The position numbers and the translations under genes were made by a program. Below are positions 16,809-26,409 of a stretch of 64,000 bases of DNA, piece by piece. Each line of letters begins with the position of its first letter. Position 1 is the first letter of the stretch. The notes under the pieces are model-generated. The model was not told where the DNA came from and ran no database searches. It saw only the letters and a list, made by a program, of their open reading frames with translations. The DNA is from Acinetobacter gerneri DSM 14967 = CIP 107464 = MTCC 9824 (lineage in GTDB: Bacteria; Pseudomonadota; Gammaproteobacteria; Pseudomonadales; Moraxellaceae): the NCBI RefSeq assembly GCF_000368565.1, contig NZ_KB849543.1, positions 378,065 to 442,064 of the forward strand. Direction: 5' to 3'.

Positions 16809-17654
16809 TTAGATCGCATCTAAATTTTCTTCACCCGGTGCAAAACAAGGCATAAACTCTTCATAGATAACTTTATTTGTTTGAATGTCAGCAATGGCTT
16901 GATACCATGTGCATTGATAGCGTGCGGAGTGTACAACTGTTCGATAAAGTACTTTATTGTCGGATAAATCTAACCAACCCTCCAATAATATTGCAACATC
17001 CGTGACATTAGGTCGTCCAAATGCCTGATTAACAAATGCAGGACCATGAGTATTCATAAATACTGAGATTGATTTTATACTTGGTGGTGCTAAAGATATT
17101 GGGTTTAATCCATAGTTGATCGGGTCATGACTTAAATTCATACCTACATGGTATTCATTATCAATCTGTTGTAGTAGTTCTGGATCAGTAAATTTTCGGT
17201 AAGTTGGAGCAGAGAAATCTGGAAAACTTAATTCTGGAGTAACAGCACCATCCATAGGTTTTTGCACATTTGATGGTTCCAAATCTGATAAAGGTGGTAC
17301 TTCATCTTGTGATGCTGTTTCGCTTTCGGCACTCGACCACAGTAACTTACCATTAAGTGCATAATGTTCGGTCGCACCACTTAAACGATGAGCAACATAA
17401 TACTCCTGTTGCTCTGTTTCGATCTTTTCGTAAGTCTCACCTTGTTGTAGTTGAAATGGCAGTTTACTGCGTTGGTATTCATCCCATTTGGCTTCGATGG
17501 TAGATGACCACATTTTAATAGAAAAATGATTAGCAGCTTTGATGGCTATTTCAGCTAGTGTCTCGGTGAGGTTAGCAGGTGGTTTGCATCCTGATAATGT
17601 AGTTGTAAAGATACACCCGAAAATAATAAAAAATCGATATAACTGTTTTTGCAT
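16809..17654 (-). CDS. Hypothetical lipoprotein
   Basis: 281 residues with a signal peptide (FFIIFGCIFTTT) ending in the lipobox LSGC, so the mature protein begins at Cys23 and is membrane-anchored. The rest contains no recognised domain. A proline- and serine-rich middle (about 110-160) may be a linker. A C-terminal part with YRTVVHSARYQCTWYQAIAD has two cysteines that could pair. It is followed on the same strand by nothing obvious and preceded by an XRE-type regulator. Confidence 0.7.
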   Translation of the reverse strand: MQKQLYRFFIIFGCIFTTTLSGCKPPANLTETLAEIAIKAANHFSIKMWSSTIEAKWDEYQRSKLPFQLQQGETYEKIETEQQEYYVAHRLSGATEHYALNGKLLWSSAESETASQDEVPPLSDLEPSNVQKPMDGAVTPELSFPDFSAPTYRKFTDPELLQQIDNEYHVGMNLSHDPINYGLNPISLAPPSIKSISVFMNTHGPAFVNQAFGRPNVTDVAILLEGWLDLSDNKVLYRTVVHSARYQCTWYQAIADIQTNKVIYEEFMPCFAPGEENLDAI

Positions 17655-17779
17655 ATTCTTCTATTCCACTGGATATGAACGAAGAATAAATAATGGTGAG
17701 GACAGGAGATGTCGTGAAAAAATATTTAATTTAAGACATAACCTGTCTAGTAGGTTGAGTAAATTAGGAGGAAATCATT

Positions 17780-18034
17780 TTAGGAGTGTGTGAGTGACGT
17801 ACCTTTTATAACTAAATCTAGTCCTGTTTGAGGGTTGATTCCTAAGGCAGAGCAATACCAGACATATTCAACCAAATCTAGGCGACGGTCACCTTCTTCG
17901 ACCCGTTGTACAAACAAATGTGGTCTTTCCATGCGCTCAGCTAAAGTGCGCATAGTTATTTTTTGTGCTTTACGCTGGTTTTTTAGCCAGTTTCTGAGCG
18001 CGATCATTTCATCTGTGTGGATGCTTTTAGTCAT
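17780..18034 (-). CDS. XRE-family helix-turn-helix regulator
   Basis: 84 residues, nearly all a Cro/CI-type HTH: LRNWLKNQRKAQKITMRTLA, then ERMERPHLFVQRVEEGDRRL and YCSALGINPQTGLDLV. A short DNA-binding repressor. An inverted repeat immediately upstream of its start (18035-18053) is a likely autoregulatory operator. The gene is transcribed toward the lipoprotein gene with a 125-bp gap. Confidence 0.8.
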   Translation of the reverse strand: MTKSIHTDEMIALRNWLKNQRKAQKITMRTLAERMERPHLFVQRVEEGDRRLDLVEYVWYCSALGINPQTGLDLVIKGTSLTHS

Positions 18035-18053
18035 TGTATCTATTTATGATACA
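18035..18053. promoter_or_regulatory. Likely operator of the XRE regulator
   Basis: Inverted repeat TGTATC (18035-18040) and GATACA (18048-18053) directly upstream of the regulator start codon. Confidence 0.55.
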
Positions 18054-18320
18054 TTGACTAAATTACTCAAATTGAGTACAAAGGTGAGGCGGATAAATTG
18101 ATGCTGTTTTTTTTATGTAATAACAGTTATTTGATTTGAAAAAATAGTAAAAAAACGAGGGGGGAATGACACCAGCTGTCAAAGTAATACGTAAAAATCG
18201 TACATGTTAGATACTTTTATATAAAAGATGACATTAGTAACTTTCTAATATTCAAAATGATTGAATGTCATCCCAAAAATTTCTAACAAAGTGCAAGGGT
18301 AGAAATATATCGGGGTAAAT

Positions 18321-19220
18321 ATGGAAACAGGTTCAACACATGAAAGATTGGCAGAACGGATAGTCAAGATAATTGTGAAATTAAATTCGGGGAAAAAACT
18401 GAGTGTGCAGGAATTAGCTCAAGAATTTAAAACGCATCCACGGACTATACAGCGTGATTTTGAACGTTTGGAAATTGCCAGTTTACCAATTGTGCGTGAT
18501 GAAGAAACCAAACGGATTTATTTAAACCCGATGACTATTGGAAATTATGGTGTACAGGATATTGTTCATTTCGCTCAATTATCTGGTGTACAGCATTTAT
18601 ATCCTAAATTGAATGTTCCTTTTTTACGGGGGCTTTTGAATCAACAGATGCCTCAGACGTATGCAGCAAAGGGCTATACATTTGAAGATACAGCACTTTT
18701 TACCGAGCATTTTAAAAAGCTAAATGATGCCATACAACAAAGAAAGCAAATTAAATTTCTTTATAAAGATTCAATAAGAAATGTTCAACCATACAGAGTA
18801 ATTCATCATCATGGAAGCTGGTATTTGGCCGCTGTAGAGCAAGGTGAACTCAAAACTTATCGATTAAGTCGTATCAGCAATATTAGTTTTTGTCAGGACT
18901 CTTTTTTTGAGCATGATGCAGATGTACTAAAGCATTTGGACAATGAGGACAGTATTTGGTTTGGGTTAGAGAAAACTGAAGTAATTTTAACTGTTCATCC
19001 CGAAGTTACTATGCACTTTTTGCAACGAGCATTATTGCCAGAGCAGCAAGTGATTAAAAAGTTAGAAGATGGTGGTTTATTGGTTTCTAGTCAGATTACC
19101 CATTATCAACAAATTCTACCGTTGGTTCGTTATTGGATTCCGCACGTAAAAATTGTGAATCCTGTGGAATTGCAGGAGGCGTTGGAAGGGGAATTGAAAG
19201 TTTATTTGAATTTTAGTTAA
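18321..19220 (+). CDS. WYL-domain transcriptional regulator
   Basis: 299 residues. An N-terminal winged helix-turn-helix (KKLSVQELAQEFKTHPRTIQ, RDFERL) is followed by a WYL domain (about 135-200: FLYKDSIRNVQPYRVIHHHG, SWYLAAVEQGELKTYRLSRI) and a C-terminal extension (WCX-like). Such regulators, relatives of BrxR and CapW, commonly control phage-defence loci. It sits 65 bp upstream of three GTPase genes on the same strand and probably controls them. An 8-bp inverted repeat, GATGACAT (18227-18234) and ATGTCATC (18265-18272), upstream of its start is a candidate operator. Confidence 0.85.
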   Translation: METGSTHERLAERIVKIIVKLNSGKKLSVQELAQEFKTHPRTIQRDFERLEIASLPIVRDEETKRIYLNPMTIGNYGVQDIVHFAQLSGVQHLYPKLNVPFLRGLLNQQMPQTYAAKGYTFEDTALFTEHFKKLNDAIQQRKQIKFLYKDSIRNVQPYRVIHHHGSWYLAAVEQGELKTYRLSRISNISFCQDSFFEHDADVLKHLDNEDSIWFGLEKTEVILTVHPEVTMHFLQRALLPEQQVIKKLEDGGLLVSSQITHYQQILPLVRYWIPHVKIVNPVELQEALEGELKVYLNFS

Positions 19221-19285
19221 GAATTTATTTGGTTTTTAATCAACTAAATCAAGATGAAATAAATTAATTACATGTAAGGTGATAT

Positions 19286-20428
19286 ATGAACGCTAACATA
19301 AGTTTTAATTCTGATGATGTAGAAGCAGAAACGCAAAAGAAATTAGAAGATATTGAACAAAACTTAGCTAAAAAGGTAACTGTTGCTGTTGTTGGTAATG
19401 TCAGTGCTGGTAAAAGTTCTTTATTAAATGCATTGTTCCATAAAACTAGAAAAGAAGTTTTGGCATCGGTCGGTGCTATCTCCGGTGTAACAACGAAAGT
19501 TAAAAGATTTGCATTAAGTAAAAATGTCGAAATTATGGATTCCCCTGGATTAGGCGATATCCTTGATGAAAATAGTGCTGAAACCCGTCAGGCAATGCTT
19601 GATATTGATATCGGAATTCTAGTTGTTTCTGGCTCGGCAGATACCGCACAAAAACAACATTTTGATTTGTTAAAAGAGCACTCTAAACAGGTGTTTGTCG
19701 TTCTCAATAAAATTGATATATATGACCGCCAAAAATCGTCTATTCCGAAAGTTGTTGCTCAGTGGCAAGAAGCTTTAGGCTTAACTGAAAATGAAGAAAT
19801 TTTCCAAACTTGTACTTTCGGTTATGACCCTGATAGTGATGAGGATACTGAGCTCGATATTCGTGGTGTAGATGGTTTAAGAGAAAAAATTTTAGACTTC
19901 TTGAAACAATATGGGAAAGACTTGATTCTCGCTCGTGAAATGGAACATAAGTCTGTTTTGGCAAGACGAATTATCTATGGTGCCTTGGCAGCTGTTGGCG
20001 TTGAAGCCTTTATTCCTGGTAGTGCTTTATATATTACAGGGACACAAGCGGCAGCGATTATGTCTATTCACTATGTCTATACAGGTGAAGTACTTAGTAA
20101 AAAATCGGCTGTGGCAATCATTCCACTTTTTGCAAGTCAAAGTATTGGTTCCAGCATATTCCTAATAGCGAAATCATTCTTACCTCCAACGGGTATCCTA
20201 GATGTTGCTGCGGCCGGTGTTGCCATAGTTGTGACTTTAGCCATGCTTAGTGCGGTGAATTGGGTTTATGAAAATGGCTACAACTTGGATGACAAATCAG
20301 AGTTGAAAGAACAATTTAATAAGTTCAAAAAACTACTCGATCATATTGGTGCCAAAGAAATTGCTAGAATTATTTTAAGTCGGGATGCGACTGCGATTAT
20401 GGATTTGATTAAAAAATTCGTGAAATAA
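19286..20428 (+). CDS. Era-like GTPase with C-terminal membrane region
   Basis: 380 residues. G1 GNVSAGKS at 37-44, a likely G2 threonine in SGVTTK, G3 DSPGLGD, and G4 NKID, all intact. The C-terminal half has long hydrophobic stretches (about 235-255, 275-295 and 305-330) and resembles DUF697-type membrane-associated GTPases. Start ATG 19286 has AAGGTGAT upstream. As the first of three GTPase genes behind a WYL regulator it probably belongs to the same antiphage locus, though the known two-gene Eleos system consists of LeoBC and LeoA only. Confidence 0.8.
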   Translation: MNANISFNSDDVEAETQKKLEDIEQNLAKKVTVAVVGNVSAGKSSLLNALFHKTRKEVLASVGAISGVTTKVKRFALSKNVEIMDSPGLGDILDENSAETRQAMLDIDIGILVVSGSADTAQKQHFDLLKEHSKQVFVVLNKIDIYDRQKSSIPKVVAQWQEALGLTENEEIFQTCTFGYDPDSDEDTELDIRGVDGLREKILDFLKQYGKDLILAREMEHKSVLARRIIYGALAAVGVEAFIPGSALYITGTQAAAIMSIHYVYTGEVLSKKSAVAIIPLFASQSIGSSIFLIAKSFLPPTGILDVAAAGVAIVVTLAMLSAVNWVYENGYNLDDKSELKEQFNKFKKLLDHIGAKEIARIILSRDATAIMDLIKKFVK

Positions 20429-20524
20429 CGCAATCTTAAACTATTTTAATCACATATTTCTAAGGTGATCAAAGTCTAGGGTAATCTAAATCATTAGGCG
20501 ATCATTTATCGAGAGTAGACTTTT

Positions 20525-20619
20525 ATGGCTAATCCATCGCATGAGAAAAATCAATTCTTTTAGGTGGTGGGTTTGTCAAGGCTGCTTTTGATTCAGCATA
20601 TTACAAATACAATTGGTAA
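20525..20619 (+). pseudogene. Small ORF with a one-base frameshift
   Basis: ATG 20525 opens MANPSHEK, then stops. The frame reached by adding one A in the A5 run at 20546-20550 continues KSILLGGGFVKAAFDSAYYK and YNW to a stop at 20617-20619, giving a 31-residue product. The continuation is protein-like, so this may be a decayed or slippage-dependent small gene between the GTPase genes. Confidence 0.35.
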
Positions 20620-20649
20620 TTATTAATTGTACAATAGAGAGAATAGTGG

Positions 20650-23025
20650 GTGAGTAGTCATATTAATTTAAATCATCCTGAAAATATTTATGATGATTTA
20701 AAAGGGAAAATATCAGATTTGATTGCGGCAATTGTCAAAAATGAGCAGGTTTTAGATACTAATTTAGTGGGAGAAAAGCTAAAAGAATCTAAACAAATTT
20801 TAAGCTTTCAGCAAAAAGAAGTTGAAAGAAAGATAGATGAACTGAAACGTAATTCCGAATGGGATTACTTTACAATAGCCTTTTTTGGTGAAACTAATGC
20901 GGGTAAATCGACACTTATCGAGGTGTTACGTCTATTGTTTGCTGAAAAAACTAAAAATGAAATACAAGAAAAATTCAAAGCGCTTAAAGATGAATTTTCA
21001 TTAGATGAAGAAGCATACGGACAGTTAAGAAACGCAGATAATGAAATTAGTCATAAAATTTTAGAAAATAATCAAAAATTAAAGGAGATTGATCAAACAT
21101 ATACTCAAAAATTAGAGGATTATCAAAAAATACTTAATGCTCTTAAATATGAGTATGATGAGCAGATTGCCAATCAATCTTTATTAAATGACGAAAAGCT
21201 TGAAATTTTTAATACTCAGATTGTGTCTTTAAAAGAGACAGTTCAATATAAAAAACAAAATATGTCATGGTGGTTAAAAATTATTTATATTTTTAAACGC
21301 CTAGAAGAGGAAAAAAAAATTGGTTTAATTGAATTAGAGTTAATTAAACAAAAAGCACTATTAGATTCTGAGCTGAAAGTATTAACGCAAAAAATTGAAA
21401 AAGAATATGCGTTGAAAAAATCGCATCTTACAATGATACAGGATGAATTTGATTCAACCAAAAAACCAATCAACTCTATTACTTTGCAATTAGAAAATGA
21501 AAAGAAAGCAGTTGAACAGCAGTTACAGCAATTTGAAAAAATGTTGGAGAAGCTAAGAGAGTTTGAAGATGGTCAAATTATGGGAGATGGCCGCAGTGAC
21601 TTCACTCGACAGAGTAAAGAGTTTTTATTTGATATTAATGGCACACAGGTCAAATTAATCGATGTACCAGGAATTGAGGGTGATGAAAAACTAGTTGAGA
21701 ACGAAATTTCTAAAGCCGTTAAAAAAGCACATGCTATTTTCTATGTCACAAGTAAAGATGCAGCTCCAAATGAAGGCACACTTCAAAAAATAAAAACGCA
21801 CCTAGCAGATCAGACAGAAGTTTGGACTGTTTACAATAAACCAGTTACATCGCCTAGATCATTAAAAAATGGACTGATCAGCAATGATGATGAAAGAGGT
21901 GCGTTAAATGATCTGAATAAACAGATGGAATCAGCATTAGATAAACATTATAAGAATTATACTGTGGTGGCTGGACTTGCTGCATTTTATGCAGTAGCCA
22001 ATAGCTTGGTGCCATTTGGTGAAAAATATCGTAATCAGGCCAAGTTTTTAAATAATTCTGATCGAGATGAGTTAAAGGAAAAGTCAGGACTGAGCGCATT
22101 TCAAAACCACTTAACTCAAACTGTCATTGGAGACGTACCTTATAAAATTAAGGCGAGTAACTTCAATAAAGCGAATTATGTTCTAAAACAAACAGTAGAG
22201 AAGTTAAATAATATTCATAATGGCTTTAGTGATCTAAAGCTGAATATTGATAAGCAAGTGGCTGTCACTAAGCAAGAAATTGATAGTGAATATTTGGACC
22301 TAGTGCAAAGCCTTAAAACGATGATTAAAAAAATTATTCAAGATTTTGAGCGTAAGACTCGTCAAGAAGTCTATAAGCGGATTGAAAGTGATATTAGTAA
22401 TGATGAGTTTAAAGGTATTCTGAAGCGACAGATTGATAACAATCTTGAATTAGTGAGCAAAGATCTAATTACTGGTTTTAAAAAAGAAACTGTGCAGTTT
22501 GATGAAAATTTAAAGGAAAAATTACAGAAACTTTCTTCACGGTTAGCCAGTATTCAAAATAACTTTAAAGCTGATGATGTGACAGGCTTGAATAGTAATG
22601 TTTCATTGAAATTTGATATCAATAATGGTATCAACAAAATGGGACTGCTTGGTGTTGGTATTGGTGTAGGTGCTGCAATGTCGTGGAATCCAGTCGGCTG
22701 GGTTGCAATATCATTAACGGCTGCGGGGTTGTTATTTAGTTTTGCAAAAGCAATTTGGAGCTTTTTCGATTCAGACTTTAAAAAATCTGAGCAAAAGAAA
22801 AGTGTTGATAAAAATTTATCAAACATTGTAAAAGAGCTTAAAAAAGTTGCTAAAGAAAACTTGAGTGATGTGGAAGAAAAAATTGAGCCATCGTTATTGG
22901 ATTTAAAGAAAAAGCTGAATGAACCAAGTGATCAAATCACAGGGCTTGTAGAAGATATGCATCAATCAATCAAAATGTTTAAAACGTTATCAAATAATAT
23001 TAGCAGTGCTTACGAGGTCAAATAA
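20650..23025 (+). CDS. Dynamin-like GTPase, LeoBC-like (Eleos system)
   Basis: 791 residues from GTG 20650. G1 GETNAGKS at 80-87. Between G1 and G3 is a long charged insertion (about 95-300) that should form a coiled coil. G3 is DVPGIEG near 340, followed by AVKKAHAIFYVTSKDAAPN; the G4 position reads YNKPVTS rather than the usual NKxD. A C-terminal hydrophobic segment (LLGVGIGVGAAMSWNPVGWV) fits a membrane-binding paddle. It abuts the next GTPase gene with no gap. A LeoBC-LeoA pair is the Eleos (dynamin) antiphage system, thought to act at the membrane. Confidence 0.75.
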   Translation: MSSHINLNHPENIYDDLKGKISDLIAAIVKNEQVLDTNLVGEKLKESKQILSFQQKEVERKIDELKRNSEWDYFTIAFFGETNAGKSTLIEVLRLLFAEKTKNEIQEKFKALKDEFSLDEEAYGQLRNADNEISHKILENNQKLKEIDQTYTQKLEDYQKILNALKYEYDEQIANQSLLNDEKLEIFNTQIVSLKETVQYKKQNMSWWLKIIYIFKRLEEEKKIGLIELELIKQKALLDSELKVLTQKIEKEYALKKSHLTMIQDEFDSTKKPINSITLQLENEKKAVEQQLQQFEKMLEKLREFEDGQIMGDGRSDFTRQSKEFLFDINGTQVKLIDVPGIEGDEKLVENEISKAVKKAHAIFYVTSKDAAPNEGTLQKIKTHLADQTEVWTVYNKPVTSPRSLKNGLISNDDERGALNDLNKQMESALDKHYKNYTVVAGLAAFYAVANSLVPFGEKYRNQAKFLNNSDRDELKEKSGLSAFQNHLTQTVIGDVPYKIKASNFNKANYVLKQTVEKLNNIHNGFSDLKLNIDKQVAVTKQEIDSEYLDLVQSLKTMIKKIIQDFERKTRQEVYKRIESDISNDEFKGILKRQIDNNLELVSKDLITGFKKETVQFDENLKEKLQKLSSRLASIQNNFKADDVTGLNSNVSLKFDINNGINKMGLLGVGIGVGAAMSWNPVGWVAISLTAAGLLFSFAKAIWSFFDSDFKKSEQKKSVDKNLSNIVKELKKVAKENLSDVEEKIEPSLLDLKKKLNEPSDQITGLVEDMHQSIKMFKTLSNNISSAYEVK

Positions 23026-24729
23026 ATGTCTGAAACTTTAAAAAATCATCAAGATAATCAAGCTAAAGTTATCAACTTATTGAGTAGATTAGAAGGTTTT
23101 ATTATACAAGGTCAAGAGTTTGGTTTAGATGTATCAACAGATATTAAAGCTAAGTTAAAGAACTCATTGAATACTTTGCAAGGAGATAAACTTAAAATTG
23201 CACTTATAGGTGGATTCTCTGAAGGAAAGACCTCAATTGCTGCTGCATGGTTAGGTAAAATTGACCCAGCAACCATGAATATTAGTGCTTCTGAATCATC
23301 AAATGCAGTTAAAATTTATGACATTGATGAAGAGTATCAACTCATTGATACACCAGGATTATATGGTTATAAAGAGCAAGTGAACACCGATGCCCAAGAG
23401 ATTGAAAAATATAAAGACATCACAAAAAAATATGTAAGTGAAGCACATATTGTTCTTTATGTCATGAACTCTAAAAATCCGATCAAAGAAAGTCATATTG
23501 AAGATTTAAAATGGTTGTTTAAAGATCTGAACTTACTTCCACGAACAGTATTTGTTCTTAGCCGTTTTGATGAAGTTGCAGATGTAGAGGATGAATTAGA
23601 CTACCAAGATAAATTTAAAATTAAAGAGCAAAATGTTAAAGAAAGATTAAGTTCGATCTTATCTCTTTCTATGCAGGAAACCCATAACTTAAAAATAGTG
23701 GCAGTTTCAGCAAATCCATTTGATGAAGGTGTTAATTATTGGATGGAAAATCGAGATGAGTTTGAACAATTGTCTCATATCAAATTGTTGCAAAATGCAA
23801 CTAGTGAAATTGTGAAAAAAAGTGGTGGTTATACTGGTTTAATTGAAGAAACGAGAAAGTCCATTATTAGTGATATTTTGATTAAGAAATTACCTGAAAT
23901 TGAAGAACAACAATCCCTGCTATCAAAGGAAATGGAAAAACTTAATCAAGTTTATGAAATTGAAACTGGTGCACTGAATGTAATTTCCAAAAAAATTGCC
24001 AATGCAAAAACAAATTTAAAATCTAGTTTTAATGGATATTTCCAAGACTTAGTAATGCAGGTCCAAGGTACGAGTCTAGAAACAATTGGTGAATTCGTAG
24101 TGAGGGAAGTTGGTGATAAGGGATCAATTATCTCAAGTAAGATTAATGAATATTTTCAAAATGAAACCAATCAAATCAATATTGCATTAAATACACAAGC
24201 AGTTAATTTTAACGCAGAAATTGATAATATTGACACCGCTGTTGGGTCCTTGACTAAAAAAGGCCTTAATCATTTAGCGAAAAATATTAAATTGGATAAT
24301 ACAACTATTTTAGCTGCACGTGATGGTTTAGTTAAAGGGGGGAAGTCTGTTGGCTTAAATTTAAAGGATACATTAAAGTTTAACCCCTATGGTGCAATTA
24401 ATCTTGCCAATAATATTAATACATTATTACCATTTATTGGTATTGCTGTAGAAGCTTGGGATACTTGGAATCAGGCGAAGAAACAAGAAGAGTTTCAGTT
24501 GGCAAGAAAGAGTTTAGTAGCGAATTTACAAAACCAGCAAAGAGAGATTTTAGAGTTAATTGATAAAGATGAATTTATTTTAAAATTTTTCCCTATTTAC
24601 AAAGAACTTAAAGATAAAGTTGAAGAGATAAAATTGATGCATATGGATCATGAATCAAAGACTAAATCTTTTGTGTCTTGGAGAAAAGAGGGGGGGGTTA
24701 TTGAAGGTGAGTTTAGAAGCATCTCATAG
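23026..24729 (+). CDS. Dynamin-like GTPase LeoA-like (Eleos system)
   Basis: 567 residues, close to the roughly 570 of enterotoxigenic E. coli LeoA. G1 is GGFSEGKTS at 62-70 and G3 DTPGLYGYKEQ near 110. A predicted helical bundle follows, with a glycine-rich hydrophobic segment near 440-470 (NINTLLPFIGIAVEAWDTWN). The ATG directly follows the stop of the LeoBC-like gene, implying translational coupling. In E. coli Leo proteins were linked to toxin secretion; the two-gene form has since been described as a defence system. Confidence 0.75.
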   Translation: MSETLKNHQDNQAKVINLLSRLEGFIIQGQEFGLDVSTDIKAKLKNSLNTLQGDKLKIALIGGFSEGKTSIAAAWLGKIDPATMNISASESSNAVKIYDIDEEYQLIDTPGLYGYKEQVNTDAQEIEKYKDITKKYVSEAHIVLYVMNSKNPIKESHIEDLKWLFKDLNLLPRTVFVLSRFDEVADVEDELDYQDKFKIKEQNVKERLSSILSLSMQETHNLKIVAVSANPFDEGVNYWMENRDEFEQLSHIKLLQNATSEIVKKSGGYTGLIEETRKSIISDILIKKLPEIEEQQSLLSKEMEKLNQVYEIETGALNVISKKIANAKTNLKSSFNGYFQDLVMQVQGTSLETIGEFVVREVGDKGSIISSKINEYFQNETNQINIALNTQAVNFNAEIDNIDTAVGSLTKKGLNHLAKNIKLDNTTILAARDGLVKGGKSVGLNLKDTLKFNPYGAINLANNINTLLPFIGIAVEAWDTWNQAKKQEEFQLARKSLVANLQNQQREILELIDKDEFILKFFPIYKELKDKVEEIKLMHMDHESKTKSFVSWRKEGGVIEGEFRSIS

Positions 24730-24817
24730 ACTTTATCTTTGCTAATTACCTTAAAAATAATGCTGTGTTATTTAGAATCTCCTTCTAATTTAAAAGGAGA
24801 TTCTACTATTTTTAATA

Positions 24818-25096
24818 GGCTTTGTTGCATAAAGCTGTTCTTAAGGGCTTCCTCCACAATATAATTTCCAAATGAAGAAGCCTGCATCTTAAATCTATCG
24901 TACAACGAATTGGTCGACCTACAATAAGGCTTTAATTCAGCGAGCAAATATTTCAATTTGGTTCGATCCGCAGACCCAATAGTATGCTTGTTAGCGGCAG
25001 TGTAAAAATGACCCCCTTGGTGAGCTAGGTCGACCCCATACCCAAGTTGTCACTAATAGGCTAGGTTTAACTTTTAAGTCTTTGCGTAACAAAGCC
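24818..25096 (+). mobile_element. Internally deleted IS5-family (IS17-like) remnant
   Basis: It begins GGCTTTGTTGCATAAAGC and ends AACAAAGCC, the ends of the complete IS at 38932-39970. The first 160 bases match that element's 5' end, including the start of its transposase; the rest is deleted. 279 bp, with no target duplication. Confidence 0.8.
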
Positions 25097-25149
25097 TTGT
25101 CTGTGGTAAAGGTGATCATAGATTTAAAAGTTCTATGATCATGAGCTAT

Positions 25150-25743
25150 TTATTTTGGAGATTCACCATACATATTGTTGTGTTGATCTCCTTCTTTTGC
25201 TAACCAGATAATGAGTAAAATAATACCAAAAATTGGAATTAATGTGATTAGATACCACCAACCAGATTTGTTAATATCATGCAAACGACGTACAGAAACT
25301 GCTAGATCTGGAATGAATGTAGCTAATATAAATAGTCCAATAAATAAAATTTCAGTTTCTAAAATGGCGTCAATAAATGATGCGGAAATAGAAATTATAA
25401 GCATACTCAAGCGAAAAAACCAATATTCTTTTCGTCTAGCACGTCCGTTGAAATTTGCATAATTCTTTATGCATTTAATAAACCAGTCAAAGAGATTATA
25501 CACATCTTCATTTTTAGATGATGGCTCGGTATTGTATTGAGTGGGGGTAAAAGTTGTTTTGAGCTCAAAGTAAATTGCAATTGCCTGTCCTTGTTCATTA
25601 ATGTCGTAGTCGACTATTTGACCACGTTGTGGTGATGTGGCTTCTTTCCATTCTGAACCAATGAACTGGTAACGCTTAGCATCTTCTCCAGAGATAATCC
25701 CTGTATTAGTTTGCACTGAAAAATCAAGAATTGTACCTTTCAT
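25150..25743 (-). CDS. DUF805 membrane protein with N-terminal cold-shock-like domain
   Basis: 197 residues. Residues 1-60 (MKGTILDFSVQTNTGIISGE, RGQIVDYDINEQGQAIAIYF) resemble an OB-fold cold-shock-like domain. The rest is DUF805: NLFDWFIKCIKNYANFNGRA, RRKEYWFFRL, several membrane segments, and the typical SVRRLHDINKSGWWYLI near 155. The role of DUF805 is unknown. A monocistronic leftward gene. Confidence 0.85.
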   Translation of the reverse strand: MKGTILDFSVQTNTGIISGEDAKRYQFIGSEWKEATSPQRGQIVDYDINEQGQAIAIYFELKTTFTPTQYNTEPSSKNEDVYNLFDWFIKCIKNYANFNGRARRKEYWFFRLSMLIISISASFIDAILETEILFIGLFILATFIPDLAVSVRRLHDINKSGWWYLITLIPIFGIILLIIWLAKEGDQHNNMYGESPK

Positions 25744-25939
25744 ATATACCCTATCGTGATGATGTTTTAATCATTATTGAATGTCTTGTGTGGAGTTTAT
25801 GAGAGGTGAATGACAGGTGATGTCATGTTATAAGAAATTGTTTTTAAACAGTAAGTAAAAAACAAATAAAAAAAATTCAAATACATATTACCTAGATGAG
25901 AACAATCTTGTAATCATTATATTAAATTCAGTACGAATG

Positions 25940-25967
25940 GAGCTTGCATATTTGCAAGCTCTTTTTT
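25940..25967 (+). terminator. Terminator-like hairpin in the leader of the recombination module
   Basis: A 9-bp stem GAGCTTGCA/TGCAAGCTC with a 4-base loop, followed by T6, and only 26 bases before ATG 25993. It may end incoming transcripts or act as an attenuator. Confidence 0.65.
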
Positions 25968-25992
25968 ATGCCGAAAAAACTAGGAGAACGCC

Positions 25993-26394
25993 ATGTCAAG
26001 AATCTGTTGCCCCATGTGTGGCAGTGATGAAATTGAAACCATACAACAAGAAGCATCATTTACCCCTCCACCGAATAGTACTTTTCCTAAACCACCAATG
26101 CATAACTTGATGCAGTACGTTGTGAATTATGCCGCGATGGGCGCATCTGGTGTTCGTCTAATCCGAGGGCAAAAGCCAGTGATCTATGTGATTGGTGCAT
26201 TGGTCGGTGGTGCTATAGGTTGTGCTGCTTGCTTTCTCAATCACATGCAGGAACAGATCGCAGAGCCAACCCTAAAAGAGTCCTCTCGTCCACATACCCT
26301 CTATGAATGTTTGGAATGTGAGTACCGCTTTGCCATGAAATTTGAGCAAGGTGAACAACGATTTAATGCACAGCAACATAGCTACTTTAAATAA
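25993..26394 (+). CDS. Zinc-ribbon protein of unknown function
   Basis: 133 residues. Two CxxC-type pairs, CCPMCGSDE at the N-terminus and YECLECEYRF near the C-terminus, probably bind one zinc. A hydrophobic stretch lies between (about 55-80, VIYVIGALVGGAIGCAACFL), so the protein may be membrane-associated. Preceded by AGGAG at the usual distance. It leads a set of three further genes typical of conjugative or integrative elements, ending 15 bases before the DUF932 gene. Confidence 0.7.
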   Translation: MSRICCPMCGSDEIETIQQEASFTPPPNSTFPKPPMHNLMQYVVNYAAMGASGVRLIRGQKPVIYVIGALVGGAIGCAACFLNHMQEQIAEPTLKESSRPHTLYECLECEYRFAMKFEQGEQRFNAQQHSYFK

Positions 26395-26409
26395 ACTGGA
26401 GAAACAATA

